The position numbers and the translations under genes were made by a program. The notes beneath the pieces are model-generated. The model made no database searches and was not told where the DNA came from. It saw only the letters and a program-made list of their open reading frames with translations. Below are positions 46,501 to 59,214 of a stretch of DNA of 64,000 bases, piece after piece. Source of the stretch: Capsaspora owczarzaki ATCC 30864 (taxonomy: Eukaryota; Opisthokonta; Filasterea); the NCBI RefSeq assembly GCF_000151315.2, contig NW_011887294.1, positions 1,632,460-1,696,459 on the forward strand, in the 5' to 3' direction. How positions within the stretch are numbered: position 1 is the stretch's first letter; each line of letters starts with the position of its first letter.

Positions 46501-49500
46501 TGGATTACCATGACGTACTGGATAAAGACGAGATTGGCGAAGGCTCGCCGGTAGACCTCATTTTCCGCGCAGACACTCGGCTGTGGAAGCACGTGCGCAC
46601 GGCACTGCACGATCTCCTGATGGCGACAATGCTTCGGGACCAGGTGTTCAAGGGCCAGTTTGGCGTCATCATGTGCCGGAACTACGCCTATTGCCAGTGG
46701 CAGTTCTTGGAGGACTCGCACGCGCTGTCCGACTCCATCATGTCTGTTTCGGTGCAGATCTTCACCGTCCCATCCATTGTGTGCATGCTGGTGGAGCAGC
46801 ACAATCTCTTGGGCAATCTGCTCACCGTCCTCAACGCAACCTTCCGGACGGCGCTCGTGCCCAACACGATGATTGATCGAGGTTTGAACGATCAGCTCGT
46901 GGGTGGGCTCACGATGGATTGTCTGAGCAACTTGATTCGCTCGCGTCGATACTTTCACATTCTGCTCGACCTCCGCTATGTTGCGCGGCACCTGTTTCCC
47001 GTCCCGGATGTTCGCGCTGATTTGGGCAGCTTTTTGCAGTTCCTGGGCATGATGCACGAGATGGATTCGATTGCTCGCGAACGGGTGGAACACGTCCTTC
47101 ACGAAACAGACTCTTGGACGCATGCGCTCACGCTGTACCTGTACATCATGTCGATCATTCCGTCGCTGTCGACCATCTTTTCGCCGACGCCGGGCGATTT
47201 CCAGATTTGCTGCGACGCGACCGTCGATGCCATCTTGCAGAGCGGAGAACGGCGACTGCTTGCACTGCATCCCGTGGTCTTCTCGACCAGCCTGGGCACG
47301 ACCGCCGCGCTCGATTACGATGTTTCGCTGCGACCGGTTTCGCTGCACATTCCGCTGCACCGTTTCCTCGCCGGACTGATTGCAGAGGCTGCAGCCAAGC
47401 ACATCAACCTTGCCACAGTCATGTCGCGCGCAAACCGTGGATTTTTGCTCCATGTGATGGAGCATCCTTTGCGGCTCATGATTCTGCTGGCTCAGTCGCG
47501 CCCCAATCTCTGGGTTCGCAACGGTGCCTCTTTAATCAATCAGCTCTACAACTACTCGGGCATGATGTTCCGCGAACACACGCTTGAACGCGATTTGATG
47601 CTCATTCAGGCCGTCGCGGCTCAGACGCTTGCTGGTGACGACGACTCCAATGTCAGAGCGATGCAGACCGAGACAAGTCAGCCTGCCAGCTCCACCGTTG
47701 ACAGCCGTGCCACGAGCTTTTTGCTGATGCTGATGCGTCGCTTTGCCGTGGACAATTGGTTTGAGGCCGATCCCACCGCCGTCCCACCGCCAGCTGTCTC
47801 GGCCGCCGTGGAAGCCCAGGCTCACTCTGATCGACGCGTGCAAACCGTGCTTGTGGAAGAGTTCCTTCACTTTGTGATTGCCCTCTTGACGGAGCGTTGG
47901 AAGCTCGGCGTCGGCCAAGTCACCATCACGGACGTGATTCAGCGCCACATTGTGCACCGACTCTACTTGTCATCGGCCCCGCACAGCGAGTTGGCCTCCT
48001 CCATCTCAAAGTACATTGTCGAGCATGCAGAGTTTGACTCTGTTCTGCGGCAAGTGGCCACGTTTAAACAGCCCGAGCGCGTCGCCGACTCTGGCGTCTA
48101 CGAGTTGCGGGAGCAGTACGCTGTTCAGTTCGACCCGTTTTTTTTCGCTTACGGCCGACGCGACGGAGATCTGGCTGCAGACAATCGCCGAATGCGGCTC
48201 CGGCGCACCGCCGCTGCCCTCAGTCCCCCTGGAGGCGCTGTTGTGGCTCCCGAGGACGTTGCGTTCATGGCTTCGCCCGCACCACCACCCTTCACCTCGA
48301 CTTTTGCGGCGCTCAACAACCTGCCGCTGTCGAAGGCCTACTATCACATGATTGTACGGCCTCTGCGTCGCGCAATGACCGGGAACAGTGAAATGTTTTC
48401 GGACATGGTCGTTCAACAAGCTCTCCGCTTGTTGGTGATTGGCATTCAACTGCAAGGAGAGGCTGCTGCTGCTGCTGCTGCACCTGCCGCGCCGACAACT
48501 CCGGTTCGTCCGACTGGCCCTCGAGGCCAGGCCGCGGCACGTGGCAGCGCTTCGTCTGCTTCCTCCACGGCGCTCCCTCCGGGCCATGTCGCGACTGAGG
48601 TGCCTGTCACTGCAAATGAATTTGTTCGGGTCATGTGCGCCTTGGATTTGGAGCTCGGCTCTGGCTGGCAGGGTCTGTTCCCCACACTGCTCGCGCTGCG
48701 TCTCCAAGACCACCTCAAGGCTTTCAAATCCTGCATCACTTGGGTGTTGAAGAGCTTTTACTCGTGCCCCTCTGCTTCCGAGCGTGTCAAGTCCATGCTG
48801 GCTCCCTTGTTTGCGGCTGCCAGCGGCACTGGAACCGGTGCGAGTGCCGGCAACAGCGAGGCGCCTGCCGACGCCGATGCACAGACGGAGCGTGCCCGTA
48901 AAGCTGCCATTGCCAAGCAAGCACGTGAAAAGGCGTTGGCCCAAGTATCCTTGATGCAACGCCAGTTCAAGGACAAGCACATGGACCTGTACCACGAAGC
49001 GTCCGGAGAATCATCGCCTGCACTCAGTCGCAGCCCTTCAGTCTCCAACACGCCTGGCATTCCCAACCGCTCAGGGGCGAGCTCCCCGGCGCTGAGCCTT
49101 TCGATCGCGTCTGCCACCACTCAGCCGGGCTCGCCCTTTGGCACGGCGGCTGCTGCTGCTGTCGGCTCGGACGCTTCACCCATGTCGACTGCGCTGGGCA
49201 ACAGTCTCTCTTCTGACATGCTGCACGTGAGCACGAGCCTGCGGTCGGTTGCGTCGGCTGCGGTCGATGACATGCCTCAGTTCCAGGACTTGGCCACCGC
49301 GCTGTGCATTTTGTGCCAGGAGGAATCTGTGATTTCCAACGACAGCGCCAATCCGATGGGACTGGTGGCCTGCACGCAAACGTCCAGCGTGCTGGCCTCC
49401 TTGAATGCCCGTGGTGACTGGACTGCCCAGTACCGACAAGCGCATGATGCGCAATACCAGAACGAAAGCGCAGCCGTCCTTCGCCAGGCAAGCAAGCTGT

Positions 49501-52500
49501 ATGGCGCTGCCATTCCCGCGCTTTCTCAACCCCAGCCAGCGAATGGAGGGGCATCGACCCCGACGGCGCGCAATCTCTTCCGTAGCTTGTCGCATGCATC
49601 CAGTCCCAGCGTGAACGCCCCGGCTGTCGTCTATCCTGGAACGCCCCCACCAGCTACTCCGCCCACTGCGCCCGTGCGCCCCAACAACAACAACGCGCCT
49701 CCGACCGGACTCACGAGTGCACCCTCATGGGAGGACGGCTTGCACCACGAATTTTACGAGCGGCTTCAGCTCTCTCGTGCAGGCAACCGTGCAAAGGCGC
49801 TCTCGGACACGCGAGACTTGGACCCGACCTCTCGCGAGGCAGTTGACTTGGGAGGTGCTGCTCGAACGCTCTTCCGACAGCTCGACGGCGACCGCGGCAT
49901 CCACGTATCCAGCTGTGGACATGCCATGCACATTGAGTGTTGGACGCGCTACACGGCCGGTCTTCGCTCCCAGCCCTACCACGCTCGCCGGCCTCAAATT
50001 GAAAACCTCGATCTCGAAGAGTATCTCTGCCCCCTGTGCAAGACTCTTGGAAACACCCTGCTTCCACTGGTGTCTGTGGGCCAGCTCTGCGCGCCGCCCA
50101 TGCTGTGGTCACCCAACGCTGGCAGCCAAGCCGCGAGCGATGACGGTTCGAGTGACTACCGCGGTGCGTTTGCAAGCCAAGGCTTTGCTGGCAGCGAGAT
50201 CGACAGTGAAGGCCACGTTGATTCAAACGATGCTCATCAGGAGGGGGACGACACTCAGCCACTGCAGCAATCCCGCAAAATCCTGCCCGCAACTGGGCGT
50301 GCCTTGGGGCGCACGAGGGCATCCACTTCGCTCTCGTTCGACTACGACCATTCGTCGTCGTCCGATGTGGATGAGGACGGCGAGGATGTTGTGCCAGGAC
50401 GCGCCGCAAACCGACCGGAGGTTCGCCTCAGCAGCAGCCCAGGCAGTCTTGGCGCGGGCTCTGGGCCCCGCTTTTCATCTCGAACCTCTGCTGTCGGCAG
50501 CGGCGGCATGCTTGGCGATGCAATGACTGCCAGCGCTCACGCCAACGCGCAAGATTCGCAAGTCGCACGGTCTGACGCCTTGTTCCTGCAATGGCTCACT
50601 GCTGTTGCCGAGTCGGCTGTTGCCGCTCCGCTTGCTGGCCCGTCGTACAAAGAGATTGATGTGGCGCCGGTGAACAACCCGCCCACTAGCTTCCACGACA
50701 TGCTCGATCTACTGAATCCGGTTGAGCGAGCACCGTTTGCACCAATGTCTGGTGCGCCTCCTCGGCTTGAGACCGTTGTGAGTGGTGGTGGTGCTGGTGG
50801 TGGTGGGGACATGGGCGATTTTGGCTCTGCTCCAGAGAACTACCCCCGCCCGCGCTCGTTTACCGAGTTCCTCTCGCGCAACATTCGTTATGGGCTCATC
50901 CCAATGTTGCAAAACATGTCTCGGGGCGCGTTTGAAACTCTCAACCGTTCGCGTGGACGCCGGCAAGTCGATGCCGTTCTGGGCGCCAACGCCGACGGTC
51001 GTGAGACGAGCAGCAACGAAGCCAAGGACTTTGGAGCGGCCCAAGAAACGCAGCGCCGCTTGGTCGATCGGCTGCAATACCAACAAATGCAGATCAACGA
51101 CATGTTGCGCCGAGCTCTGCTTGCCCTTCCGTGGCGTGTGTACTCGATGGATGCGCACCGAAGCGGCGACATCCATGCGGCGTCCATTGCGCCCCCTTTG
51201 GCCGGAGCCTCATCCACAGATCTCAAAGTGAGCGCCACCACCTGGTCGAGTTGCGCATACACGATCGCCAGCGCCGAGGTGGCCGCGCGTCTCACGCCAA
51301 ATCCCCAGGGCAAGTTTGTGGTCGAGCTGATCAGTGAGCGACAGCTCCACTTCCTTCGGTCGTTAACGGCTGCAGTCGTGGCACACAGCCAGCTGCGCAC
51401 GGAACGCCCTGTTGCATTGTCCCAGTTCTTTTTGCTCAGCCTGCTTGGCACTGCAGACAATCCCCAGTCGCCTGCAGCGTTCGTCCTGTCAGCCTCTGCT
51501 TCCGGCTCTTCGCCCTTCATTGTCAATTCCAACAGCAGTAGCAGCAGCAGTAGCAACAGCGTTGGCAGCGGCAGCAGCAGCAGCAGCAGCAGTGGCGATG
51601 GTGCTGCTGTTGGGCTGGGAGGCAAATCGCTGCCGGATGGTCCCGCCGCTTCCACATTGCTCTCCCAGCAACCGTTTGCCTCGCTCTTGAGCCCGTTGCA
51701 TTTGCCGCTGCTCATGGATCCGTTCAACGCGCTTGTTGCCTCGCAGTTCCTTCTTGCGCCACACCTCTCGTCGGCTGTCGGCTCTGTCAAGCGCCTGCAT
51801 TACATGGTGCGCTTGCTATACGTTCTTGCCTTGACGCAAGCGTTGCTTGCTGTAGTTGCCGCGCGTATGAGTGTTGGCAAGGCTCGTGCCGCGTCGACCA
51901 ACTTTTGGGACGAGGAGCAGCGTGCCCTGGTTCAGGAATTGCTTGCAGAAGAGGCAGCAGCAGCAGCAGCTTCCAAGCAGGTTGTTGGCGGCAAACCGCC
52001 CCGTAGTGACGATGATATTATCGGGAACACTCGCGGAGCTGAAGAGGAGCGAGATGACGACGAGGACGAAGAAGATTTTGATGATGATGACGACGATGAT
52101 GACGATGACGACGACGACGACGACGACAGCCAATCAGCCGATCGCGACGCTCTGGTGCAGTTCTTCCGTTCCATTCTTTCGTGGCTGAACGTTCGCAAGC
52201 TGGATCAGTACAGCAACGTGATCGATGCCCCTCGGTTCCAACGTCGCTTGGCTGCCTTTGTGAACGACGTCACGCTGCCGTTCTTGCGACGCGCTGCCAT
52301 CTTCTCCTTTGCCATTTGCAATGGAGGAGACTTGACTACCGCACCCCCTGCCAGCGGCACCCCAGCCCGCCGCCTTGCACCGTGGGCGCAGCAGCCCGAT
52401 GCCAGCGACGAGACATTGCGTCTCCAGCAATACCTTTCGCTGCCCTCGTACCATCGCCTCTTGGCCCAGGGAAGCTCGGTGCCAGTCGTCCAGGAGCTGG

Positions 52501-53240
52501 CGCGCTTCTGGGTGGTCGCGACTGCCGACCAAGTCAAGGCGCGTGCGCTCGCCCGCGTCTCAGTTGCGTCGTCGCCCTTGGCTCCGAGCCGCTCGCGGCA
52601 CGGACAACCCGGCACGCCCTCGGTTGCCATGGCTGATCCCGTGGCCATGTCTTCGTCGCCGCCCTTGCTGTCCTACATGGCGCTGCCGTTTGTCGGATCG
52701 GGTGCTGGCAGCGAGCTCAGCGCCGAGCGCTTTTTGCACGATCTCGCCAAACTCGTGCCTGTGCCACGCCCCATTCGCAGGCAGGCGCTTGTTCCGCTGC
52801 CCGAGAACTACAACGACCTGTTCCACGAGGCTGTGCGAGTGACGTGCAGCGCGTGCGGACAGATTCCAAACAACCCCGCGTTGTGCCTGGTCTGCGGCAA
52901 ATACCTGTGTTCCCAGGCCCAGTGTTGCATGACTGGTCAATCGCCCGTCGGTGAGTGCGCTGCACATGCCGTCTCGTGCGGCGCGGGCAGCGGCATTTTC
53001 CTCCACATTCGTCGGTGTGTCATTGTCCTCCTTCACGCCACGCTCGGCACCTTTGTCAACACGCCGTACCTGGACGCGCACGGTGAAACGGACGTCGGTT
53101 TGCGGCGTGGCCATCCCCTCAAGCTCAATCGCCAGCGCTACGAGCAGCTCAACAAGATTTGGGTCTCGCACCATGCCTGGTCTGAGACTGTGCGATCGTT
53201 TGACGCCAACCCCAATGCGGTTGATTGGGTTGCGTTTTAA
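43548..53240 (+). CDS. UBR1/UBR2-type N-recognin E3 ubiquitin ligase, giant form
   Basis: Recognises N-degrons (basic and bulky N-termini) and ubiquitylates them with a Rad6-type E2. Exons are 43548-45292, 45453-46029, 46147-46323 and 46452-53240 (about 3095 aa; human UBR1 1749). An N-terminal part of about 430 residues has poly-Gln and long Asp/Glu runs. The UBR box follows: GHVFVKGETTYHCRDC, CVLCTDCF, CDCGEIEAW. A ClpS-like type-2 domain reads FVVVLYNDEKHSFDQVINQL. The RING starts CILCQEE, has a long insertion, and resumes at SCGHAMHIECW and YLCPLCKTLGN. The C-terminal UBLC/cap domain has CLVCGKYLCSQ, GIFLHIRRC, ETDVGLRRGHPL and ends NAVDWVAF. Large disordered and poly-Asp inserts explain the extra length. 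Confidence 0.95.
43675..43723. repeat. Poly-Gln (CAA/CAG) coding repeat
   Basis: About 16 consecutive Gln codons, mixed CAA/CAG, near the UBR protein N-terminus. Confidence 0.9.
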
Positions 53241-53747
53241 GATTCGGATTCTTGTTGTTGCTGCTTCAACTTTTTTTTCTTCTTTGTTTGGGTTGTATTG
53301 TTTGTGTGCATGCTTTTGTGTCGCTACTCTGTAGCATTGTACTGGTTGTTTTTGGTTGAAACGAACAAATACTGTAATCATCGACGCGTCGGTGTTTTAC
53401 AAAAAGTAATGGTTGAATTGAAACTGACAACACTAGCGACACACAAAATGGAGAGATCGGATCGGAGAGCAAAGATAAACAACCGAAAGAACAGAAGAAG
53501 AAAAAAAAACACACACGCACAAAAGAGAACCAAACGAATGTGACAGATTTGATTGACAAAGGAGGAGGGGAGGAGGGGAGCAAAGAAAAATTAGTAGAAC
53601 GAAGGCAACCCGTCGTAATACATGAAACGAGATGAAAAAAAGAAAGAGAAAAAGCTGGTGCAAAATACAAGCGAGCCAAGAAGGAGGTGCGGAGAAGACA
53701 ACGACGATCGAGCTCGACGTGGGGAACAGTGGAAGTCTGTGAACGCG
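53241..53747. other. Convergent intergenic region
   Basis: 507 bp between the UBR and B56 3' ends, A-rich on the plus strand in its second half; no gene recognised. Confidence 0.6.
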
Positions 53748-56700
53748 TTACTGGCTATCTGCTGCTGCTGGTGCTGGGGCTGAGCTCGAGGATGCTGGTG
53801 TAGCTGGTGTGGCGGTGCTGGGTGCGGTCGCCTCGGCAGCAGCGGCTGCGTCTTCGTCCGCTTCGTTGTCGGTCTGAGCACAGTCGTGCGGGTGCTCGTA
53901 CTCGAAGGCGGCCGTTTGCTCCGAATCAGCTTGCTGCAAGTCATCAGATGGTGCGTCGATGGCGTCTGCGCGCGTGTGCTTGCCCATAGCGAGAGCGACA
54001 TCAATGTCTTGCGGAAGAACAGACTTGCGGCGCATGCCGGCGCTGAAAATGGCAGGAGCTTCGACCTCGGTTGTTCGAAGAGGCTGTTGAGGGAAATTTG
54101 GGGTTGGGGGGGGGGGGAAAGAGGGCGGGTCAGCCACCTCCTTTGCACAAAAAAAAAAAAAAGTGCAAATCCGACCCAAAAAAAAAAAAAAAAAGCAAAA
54201 CCACTTAATCTATACCTGCACTTCGTCTCGCAACTTGTCAATGTCGTCCTCAGGGTAAAACAGCGAGTCGGATCGGGCTCGAGATGAAGCCTTGCCCTCG
54301 CGCACCGTGCCGTTTCGAAGAGGCCCGTTGTTGTCGCCAGTCTTGGCAAGAATCTCAATTCGCTGCCACATTTGCTCACGCTCGGCGAGCTTCTCCTTTT
54401 CTCTGTGATTGGCCACACGTGCAAGTCAGTCAAGGCAAATTAAAAAGTTGCAAAACACAAAATAAACAAAAAAAAAAAAAAAACGAAGAAAAAAACACCT
54501 GGGTGACACTCTTACCTTTGTCGCTCGCTCTTGTACTGATGGGTGCATTCGTCAAACAAACGAGGGTTCATGTCCATGAACAGTTTGAGGGCGTTGTAGA
54601 CAAGACCGTGGATGGTTCGATTCCAGTGCGACTTGGAATTCTTGTATAAAGAAGCAAACATGATGGGCAAAATAATCTCGCTGTTGTCGTTGATGAGGCT
54701 CATGATGTACTCGTTGTTCCAAAAGTACAGTGCACGCTCGGCCACCTGTTATGTGTGTGTGTCACGGGGAAGGAGACGCAGACAAACAGTAAGATTCAAA
54801 GCAGCAACAGCAGAGCAAAAGCACCACGACATCGGCCTTTGCTGGCAACATACCTGGAAATGCGGGCTGGCAACGCATCGAGCGAGCTGTCGGAACAGAG
54901 GTTCGGCAATACGCTTGAACTCGATCGGCTCAATGACGTCCAAAATTTCCTCGACTTCGCTCAAAAACATGACTTCCTTTGGGCTGTTTGTCTTGGGCCA
55001 AAACTTGAGCAAGCCAATAATAACCTGGAAGTGCACCGAAAATACAGGCAGAAGACACACAGTTAGAACAACACAAAATCCAATTCAGCACACGCACGCG
55101 TGATGAAGGCGAAGTTACGCACCGGCTCTGTCAACGATGGGTCCTTCTCCAAGAACTGGACAACGCAGTACGCCAGCTGAGGATGGTACAGTGAAAGCGA
55201 TCGCACTTTGTGCAGCGGGATGAGGACACGCGTCAAAAAGACCTTGTGTTCCTCCTTGAGCGGAAGTGCAAATCCATTGATGATGCTGCCGAGGATTTCA
55301 AGCAGCTCGGCAATGCCGTTATGGTGCCCCTTCTCATAAATAAACTGATAGAAGATGTTGTTCATCGAGCGACGAATAAACGCGCGCAACGTCAAGAATT
55401 TTCCGTAAATGCGATGCAACGTTGTCTTTAAAAAGTCGCGCTCACGGGGATCTTCGCTGTCGAATAACTCGAGGAGCTGTGTAGCGTGCGAACAGAAGGT
55501 GAGGAAATGAGGGACAAAGTGAGTGGCAAATTTCGTCCCCAAAACGACGAGCACCACCAACAACACCACCACCACCACCAACAACAAGCGAAAAAAAAAC
55601 CATCAACAAGGAAAAAAACAGAACAACACCAAGTGAAGAAGCTTTACCGAAGTGACGAATTTTTGCTCAATGTACTTTTTGCCAATGTTGGGCTGGAAGT
55701 CTGGCGACTCGAGGAATCGCAGGAAGAACTCGTAGACAATCTGGAGATGGGGCCATGAGGCCTCGAGCACGGGCTCGTCTTCCTCGGGGTCGAACGCATC
55801 GCCGGTGGGGTTGGAAGAAGGCGGCAACGTGCGGAAGAGATTGCTGGCAAACATGCTCACGGCCTCCGGGTAGACGGCCTCGGTGATGATGCCCCGGTTG
55901 TTGGTCACGTACTCGACCAGCTCGTGGAGCGATGCGCGCTTAATCTCCTTGCCGCGGAGATCGCTGAGCGCATCTGAAAAGTCAAAGCCCACCGAGCACT
56001 GGCGCAGCTTTTGGCAAAACAGGGCCTCCCGCTCCGTCGGCGGGACATCCTTGAGCAGGCTCAGCTTTTCGAGCTCAACCTTGGCCGTTGCTCGGAAGCG
56101 CGACGACGTCTGGCGCTTCGGGGCCTTGGCAATCAGGTTGTCGCCCTTGGACTTTTTGAACTTGTCAAACACGACGCCCGCCTTTGGCGGCTCCTGCGGC
56201 GAAGCGTGTCTCTGAGGCGAGAGCATGCGCTGGCAGGAAAGTATTTGCAGACGAACAAGAACAAGGAAGATTTGTGAGTGAAAGTGAAAGTGAAAGTGAA
56301 AGTGAAGTAACGAGAAAGTAGAGGAAGGTGATTGTTTGTGTGCTTTTTTTCTGGTTTTGCTTTTTTTTTTTTTTTTTCAACTTCACCTTTGCGACGCTGT
56401 TGTTGTTTTTTTGCATTGCGACTTTGTCATCATGCGAGTGCACACAGCGCGATGAAATGCGGAATCGAATCGCAGGGACGGCGAGGAAAATCGAGCGATG
56501 GGCAAAGAAACAAACAAAACAAAAAAAAAAAGGTCTTTGCTATGGGGAAAAATCGCTTAAAATGAAATTTGGATAGGATGTGCTCACGACGCATGTGAAG
56601 AGAAAGGTAGTCAGAGTGCATTTGCTTTTTTAGAGCCGATTGCGTTTGCTCTGCTGCTTTGGGCTCTCGCCGAGCTTTTGCCCCCCGCGCTACGTTGGTG

Positions 56701-57493
56701 AAATCGTTTGCAATGCTGATCGGACCACCCCCTCGACGGCATTCGACGGCATTCGATGACCGAGCCAATTCCTCAATGGAAAAGGCAATGCAAACAAAAA
56801 CCCACAAAAAAAAACTCAAAAAAAATAAAGTAAAAAAAAAATAAAAAAAAAATAAAAAGGTCAGGTTTTTTGTGATTGACGCACGATTGACGCAAAAACG
56901 CCGCGTCGCGCTCAGCCGTCAGAGCAGAGCAAGCAGAGCAAGCAGACTGAAAGGCGTAGAATGGAGTCTGGTCGAAATCTGGGCTCCGTTGTGCTCGAAA
57001 TTGGCGGGGGGGGGGGAGCGAGAGAGAGAATGGAAAAAGGATTGAGATGCGTATTGGCAAACAACGCGCTCTCCAACGCCGCTCGCAGCAGCAGACTCCA
57101 TGACGAGAGTGGCAAAGGAGAGGAGAGCAAGAAGGCATCTCGCCGCTCGCAGCGTGGGGGGGGGGAAGCAGCAACACAGCCAGACAGAAACAGAGACAGA
57201 AGCAGAAACAGAGACAGGAAGGAACGGCAATGCAATGAAAATCACTGCTTTTTTTCTTTTTTTTTTTTTTACTTTTGGTTTTGTTAAGTTGCTGCTGGCT
57301 TTCGATGGATGATCGCGCGCTCCTGCACCTTCCCTTGTGTCGATTGGCATCCCACAGCCCCTCCTCTCCCCCTCCCCCATTCAATGAAACAACAAGCAGG
57401 ACACTCAAACAGGAATCAAAGAAAAAAGCGAATTGTTGATTTTTATTTTCCCCTTTGATTTTTTTTTTTTTTTTTTTTTACCTCAGGCTCCAT
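53748..57493 (-). CDS. PPP2R5: PP2A regulatory subunit B56 (B')
   Basis: Substrate-selecting subunit of protein phosphatase 2A built from HEAT-like repeats. Minus-strand exons are 56229-55648, 55476-55123, 55024-54854, 54745-54516, 54402-54216 and 54083-53748, plus a proposed first exon 57493-57482 encoding only MEPE (about 623 aa). Conserved blocks: [162 protein letters not shown] and [22 protein letters not shown]. The C-tail is acidic and Ala/Ser-rich. If the first exon is wrong, translation starts at the Met at 56226. Confidence 0.95.
56279..56305. repeat. GTGAAA hexamer tandem repeat
   Basis: About four and a half copies of GTGAAA just inside the proposed large first intron of the B56 gene. 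Confidence 0.85.
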
Positions 57494-57781
57494 TGTCGAT
57501 TTCTGAAAAAAAGTGAAAAGAAAACGAAAACTGAGCCGCGTTGCTTTTGATGTGATGATGGATGAAGATAAATACGGGAATGGCATGGACCAGACGGAGT
57601 GGCTGTCCTGAAGGCCTGATCGTTCGTTCGCTCGCTGGGTTGTGTGTGTCAAAGTCAAGCCACACATCCAAAAACCAAATCGCCGTCGGTGCAACTGTCT
57701 CAGCTATTTCGCAGAAAAATGAAATGTGTTGAAAACCAAGGCTCACTTTCCATTTTATCATCATCAGCAGCAGCAGCAGCA

Positions 57782-58662
57782 ATGGAACAAGAACTCACAC
57801 AAGCCGTCAACAAAATGTATGGACTTGCATTGGCACTCATCACGATCCAGTTGTTTTCTCCGCCAACCAATCCCCCGCCGCCTCCCACGCGCCAATGTCA
57901 GCAGCACGACCTTCTTTGCCTTGGCTGTGATCCCCTCGTGCGATGGCTGGAGACGGCGAGCGCAGCAAGCCCAGTCAAAGGACGAGGAATAGAAAAAAAA
58001 AAAGCAAACTTTTGCTGGACTTCCATTGCGCCAGTTCCAATGGAAAGATCGTCCTTGCGGCCCCTTCCCCCCCCCCTCCCGGCGCCCAAGAGTCGTCTGT
58101 CTGGTGCCGTGTAACGGCTGATGAACGAGCAGCACAGCAGCTGGGAGGAGGGATGGACTGCAACTGCAGCCTTGGCTCTTACCATCACATGTTCCCTCTC
58201 ACTCACCCAGCAAGCATGGACCCGTGTGGAACTCACTCTTGCATCCATTGTTGTTGTTGTTGTTGTCGTCGTCGTCGTCTTTGAACACGTTGCTTAGTCA
58301 CCAAGACGGCGCACTCGGCGTTGTTGCTGCAGACCGCCAGGGTCTTTGCCTCGCTGCTCGCGGCACTGGAACCAGCTCGGCCGCATCGTTCGTCTCGCTC
58401 CTTGCCCAGCGCGCCAAGTCCTTGTCAAGCACTGCAGAGTCCCCCGTCGTTGTTATTGAGGCGGATCACTTGTGAGTTTTTGGGTGCCAGCTTGTGTTTC
58501 TGCCTCACTTGAGCCCGCTTTGTGTCACTGCAATCTCACTTTGATCGTTGACGTTCTTTTGTGTGTTTGTGATGTCGCCCATGCGTGTGTTGTTTGCTGC
58601 ACAGCAACGTTCTGATCTCCCAACAGAGCGACGTCACGACAGCCATTTGGAAGCAGGCCTAA
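57782..58662 (+). CDS. LAMTOR5: LAMTOR5 (HBXIP), Ragulator roadblock subunit
   Basis: Small roadblock-fold subunit of the lysosomal Ragulator complex, which anchors Rag GTPases and mTORC1. Three exons, 57782-57816, 58298-58471 and 58605-58662, join in phase to give 88 residues (human 91). The reading is MEQELTQAVNKIHQDGALGV, VAADRQGLCLAARG, SFVSLLAQRAKSL, ESPVVVIEADHFNVLI and a terminal DVTTAIWKQA. This follows human LAMTOR5 (GVLCTDSQGLNLGCRG..., IMIQKHDGITVAVHK) in order and length. No single ORF is long enough to reveal it, so it is easily missed. It is divergent from the B56 gene's proposed first exon, 288 bp away. Confidence 0.88.
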
Positions 58663-59214
58663 TCGCCAAGTCGTCAGTTGTTTGCAGTCGTGCTTTTCTT
58701 TGTTTCTGCTTGTTGTGATTACAGTGCTTCGTTCATTTGCGTCTTTCCGATTAGCAGTGGCTTGTACATGCGGTATTGTTGGTGGAGATGAGGTCGAGCT
58801 GCAGTCCTTCATTGAAATGTATTGAAAATGCGTTGTACGAGAAGTTGTGTCTTGGCCTTCAAGTCGGCCTTGGTGTCGACTCGGTCTGGTAGTTTTGCAT
58901 TATCGTGTCGTCAGCAGGATGAATAGTCGGAAACGAGGCGGGTGGTGCTGGTGATTTGGACGCTGCAATGCTCGAACAGCGCGCTAGCTTTTCAAGCTGA
59001 AAATTAACAGCTGTAAATCTACTTGCCGCGTTTCTGCTCATCCAGCCAAGCGCTCCCCGCCAACAACAACAAAACCAACATTATCATAAATATTGATACT
59101 ATTTTGACTTTGTCCTATTCTTGATTTCAATTGAAAAGCCGAATCCGCATTTGGGCGCAAAGTCATTCTTTCTTTTTTGGTCGTTCAAATTTCCGTGTAT
59201 TTTCCGTCCAGAAA
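58663..59214. other. Spacer upstream of RRM1
   Basis: 552 bp between LAMTOR5 and the first RRM1 exon. A near-E2F match (TTTGGGCGCAAA) lies at 59150-59161; otherwise nothing was recognised. Confidence 0.5.

Noticed and set aside
46353-47465. 370-codon minus-strand ORF opposite the UBR gene
   Set aside because: Antisense shadow of conserved UBR coding sequence, with His/Arg/Gln-rich composition typical of such shadows.
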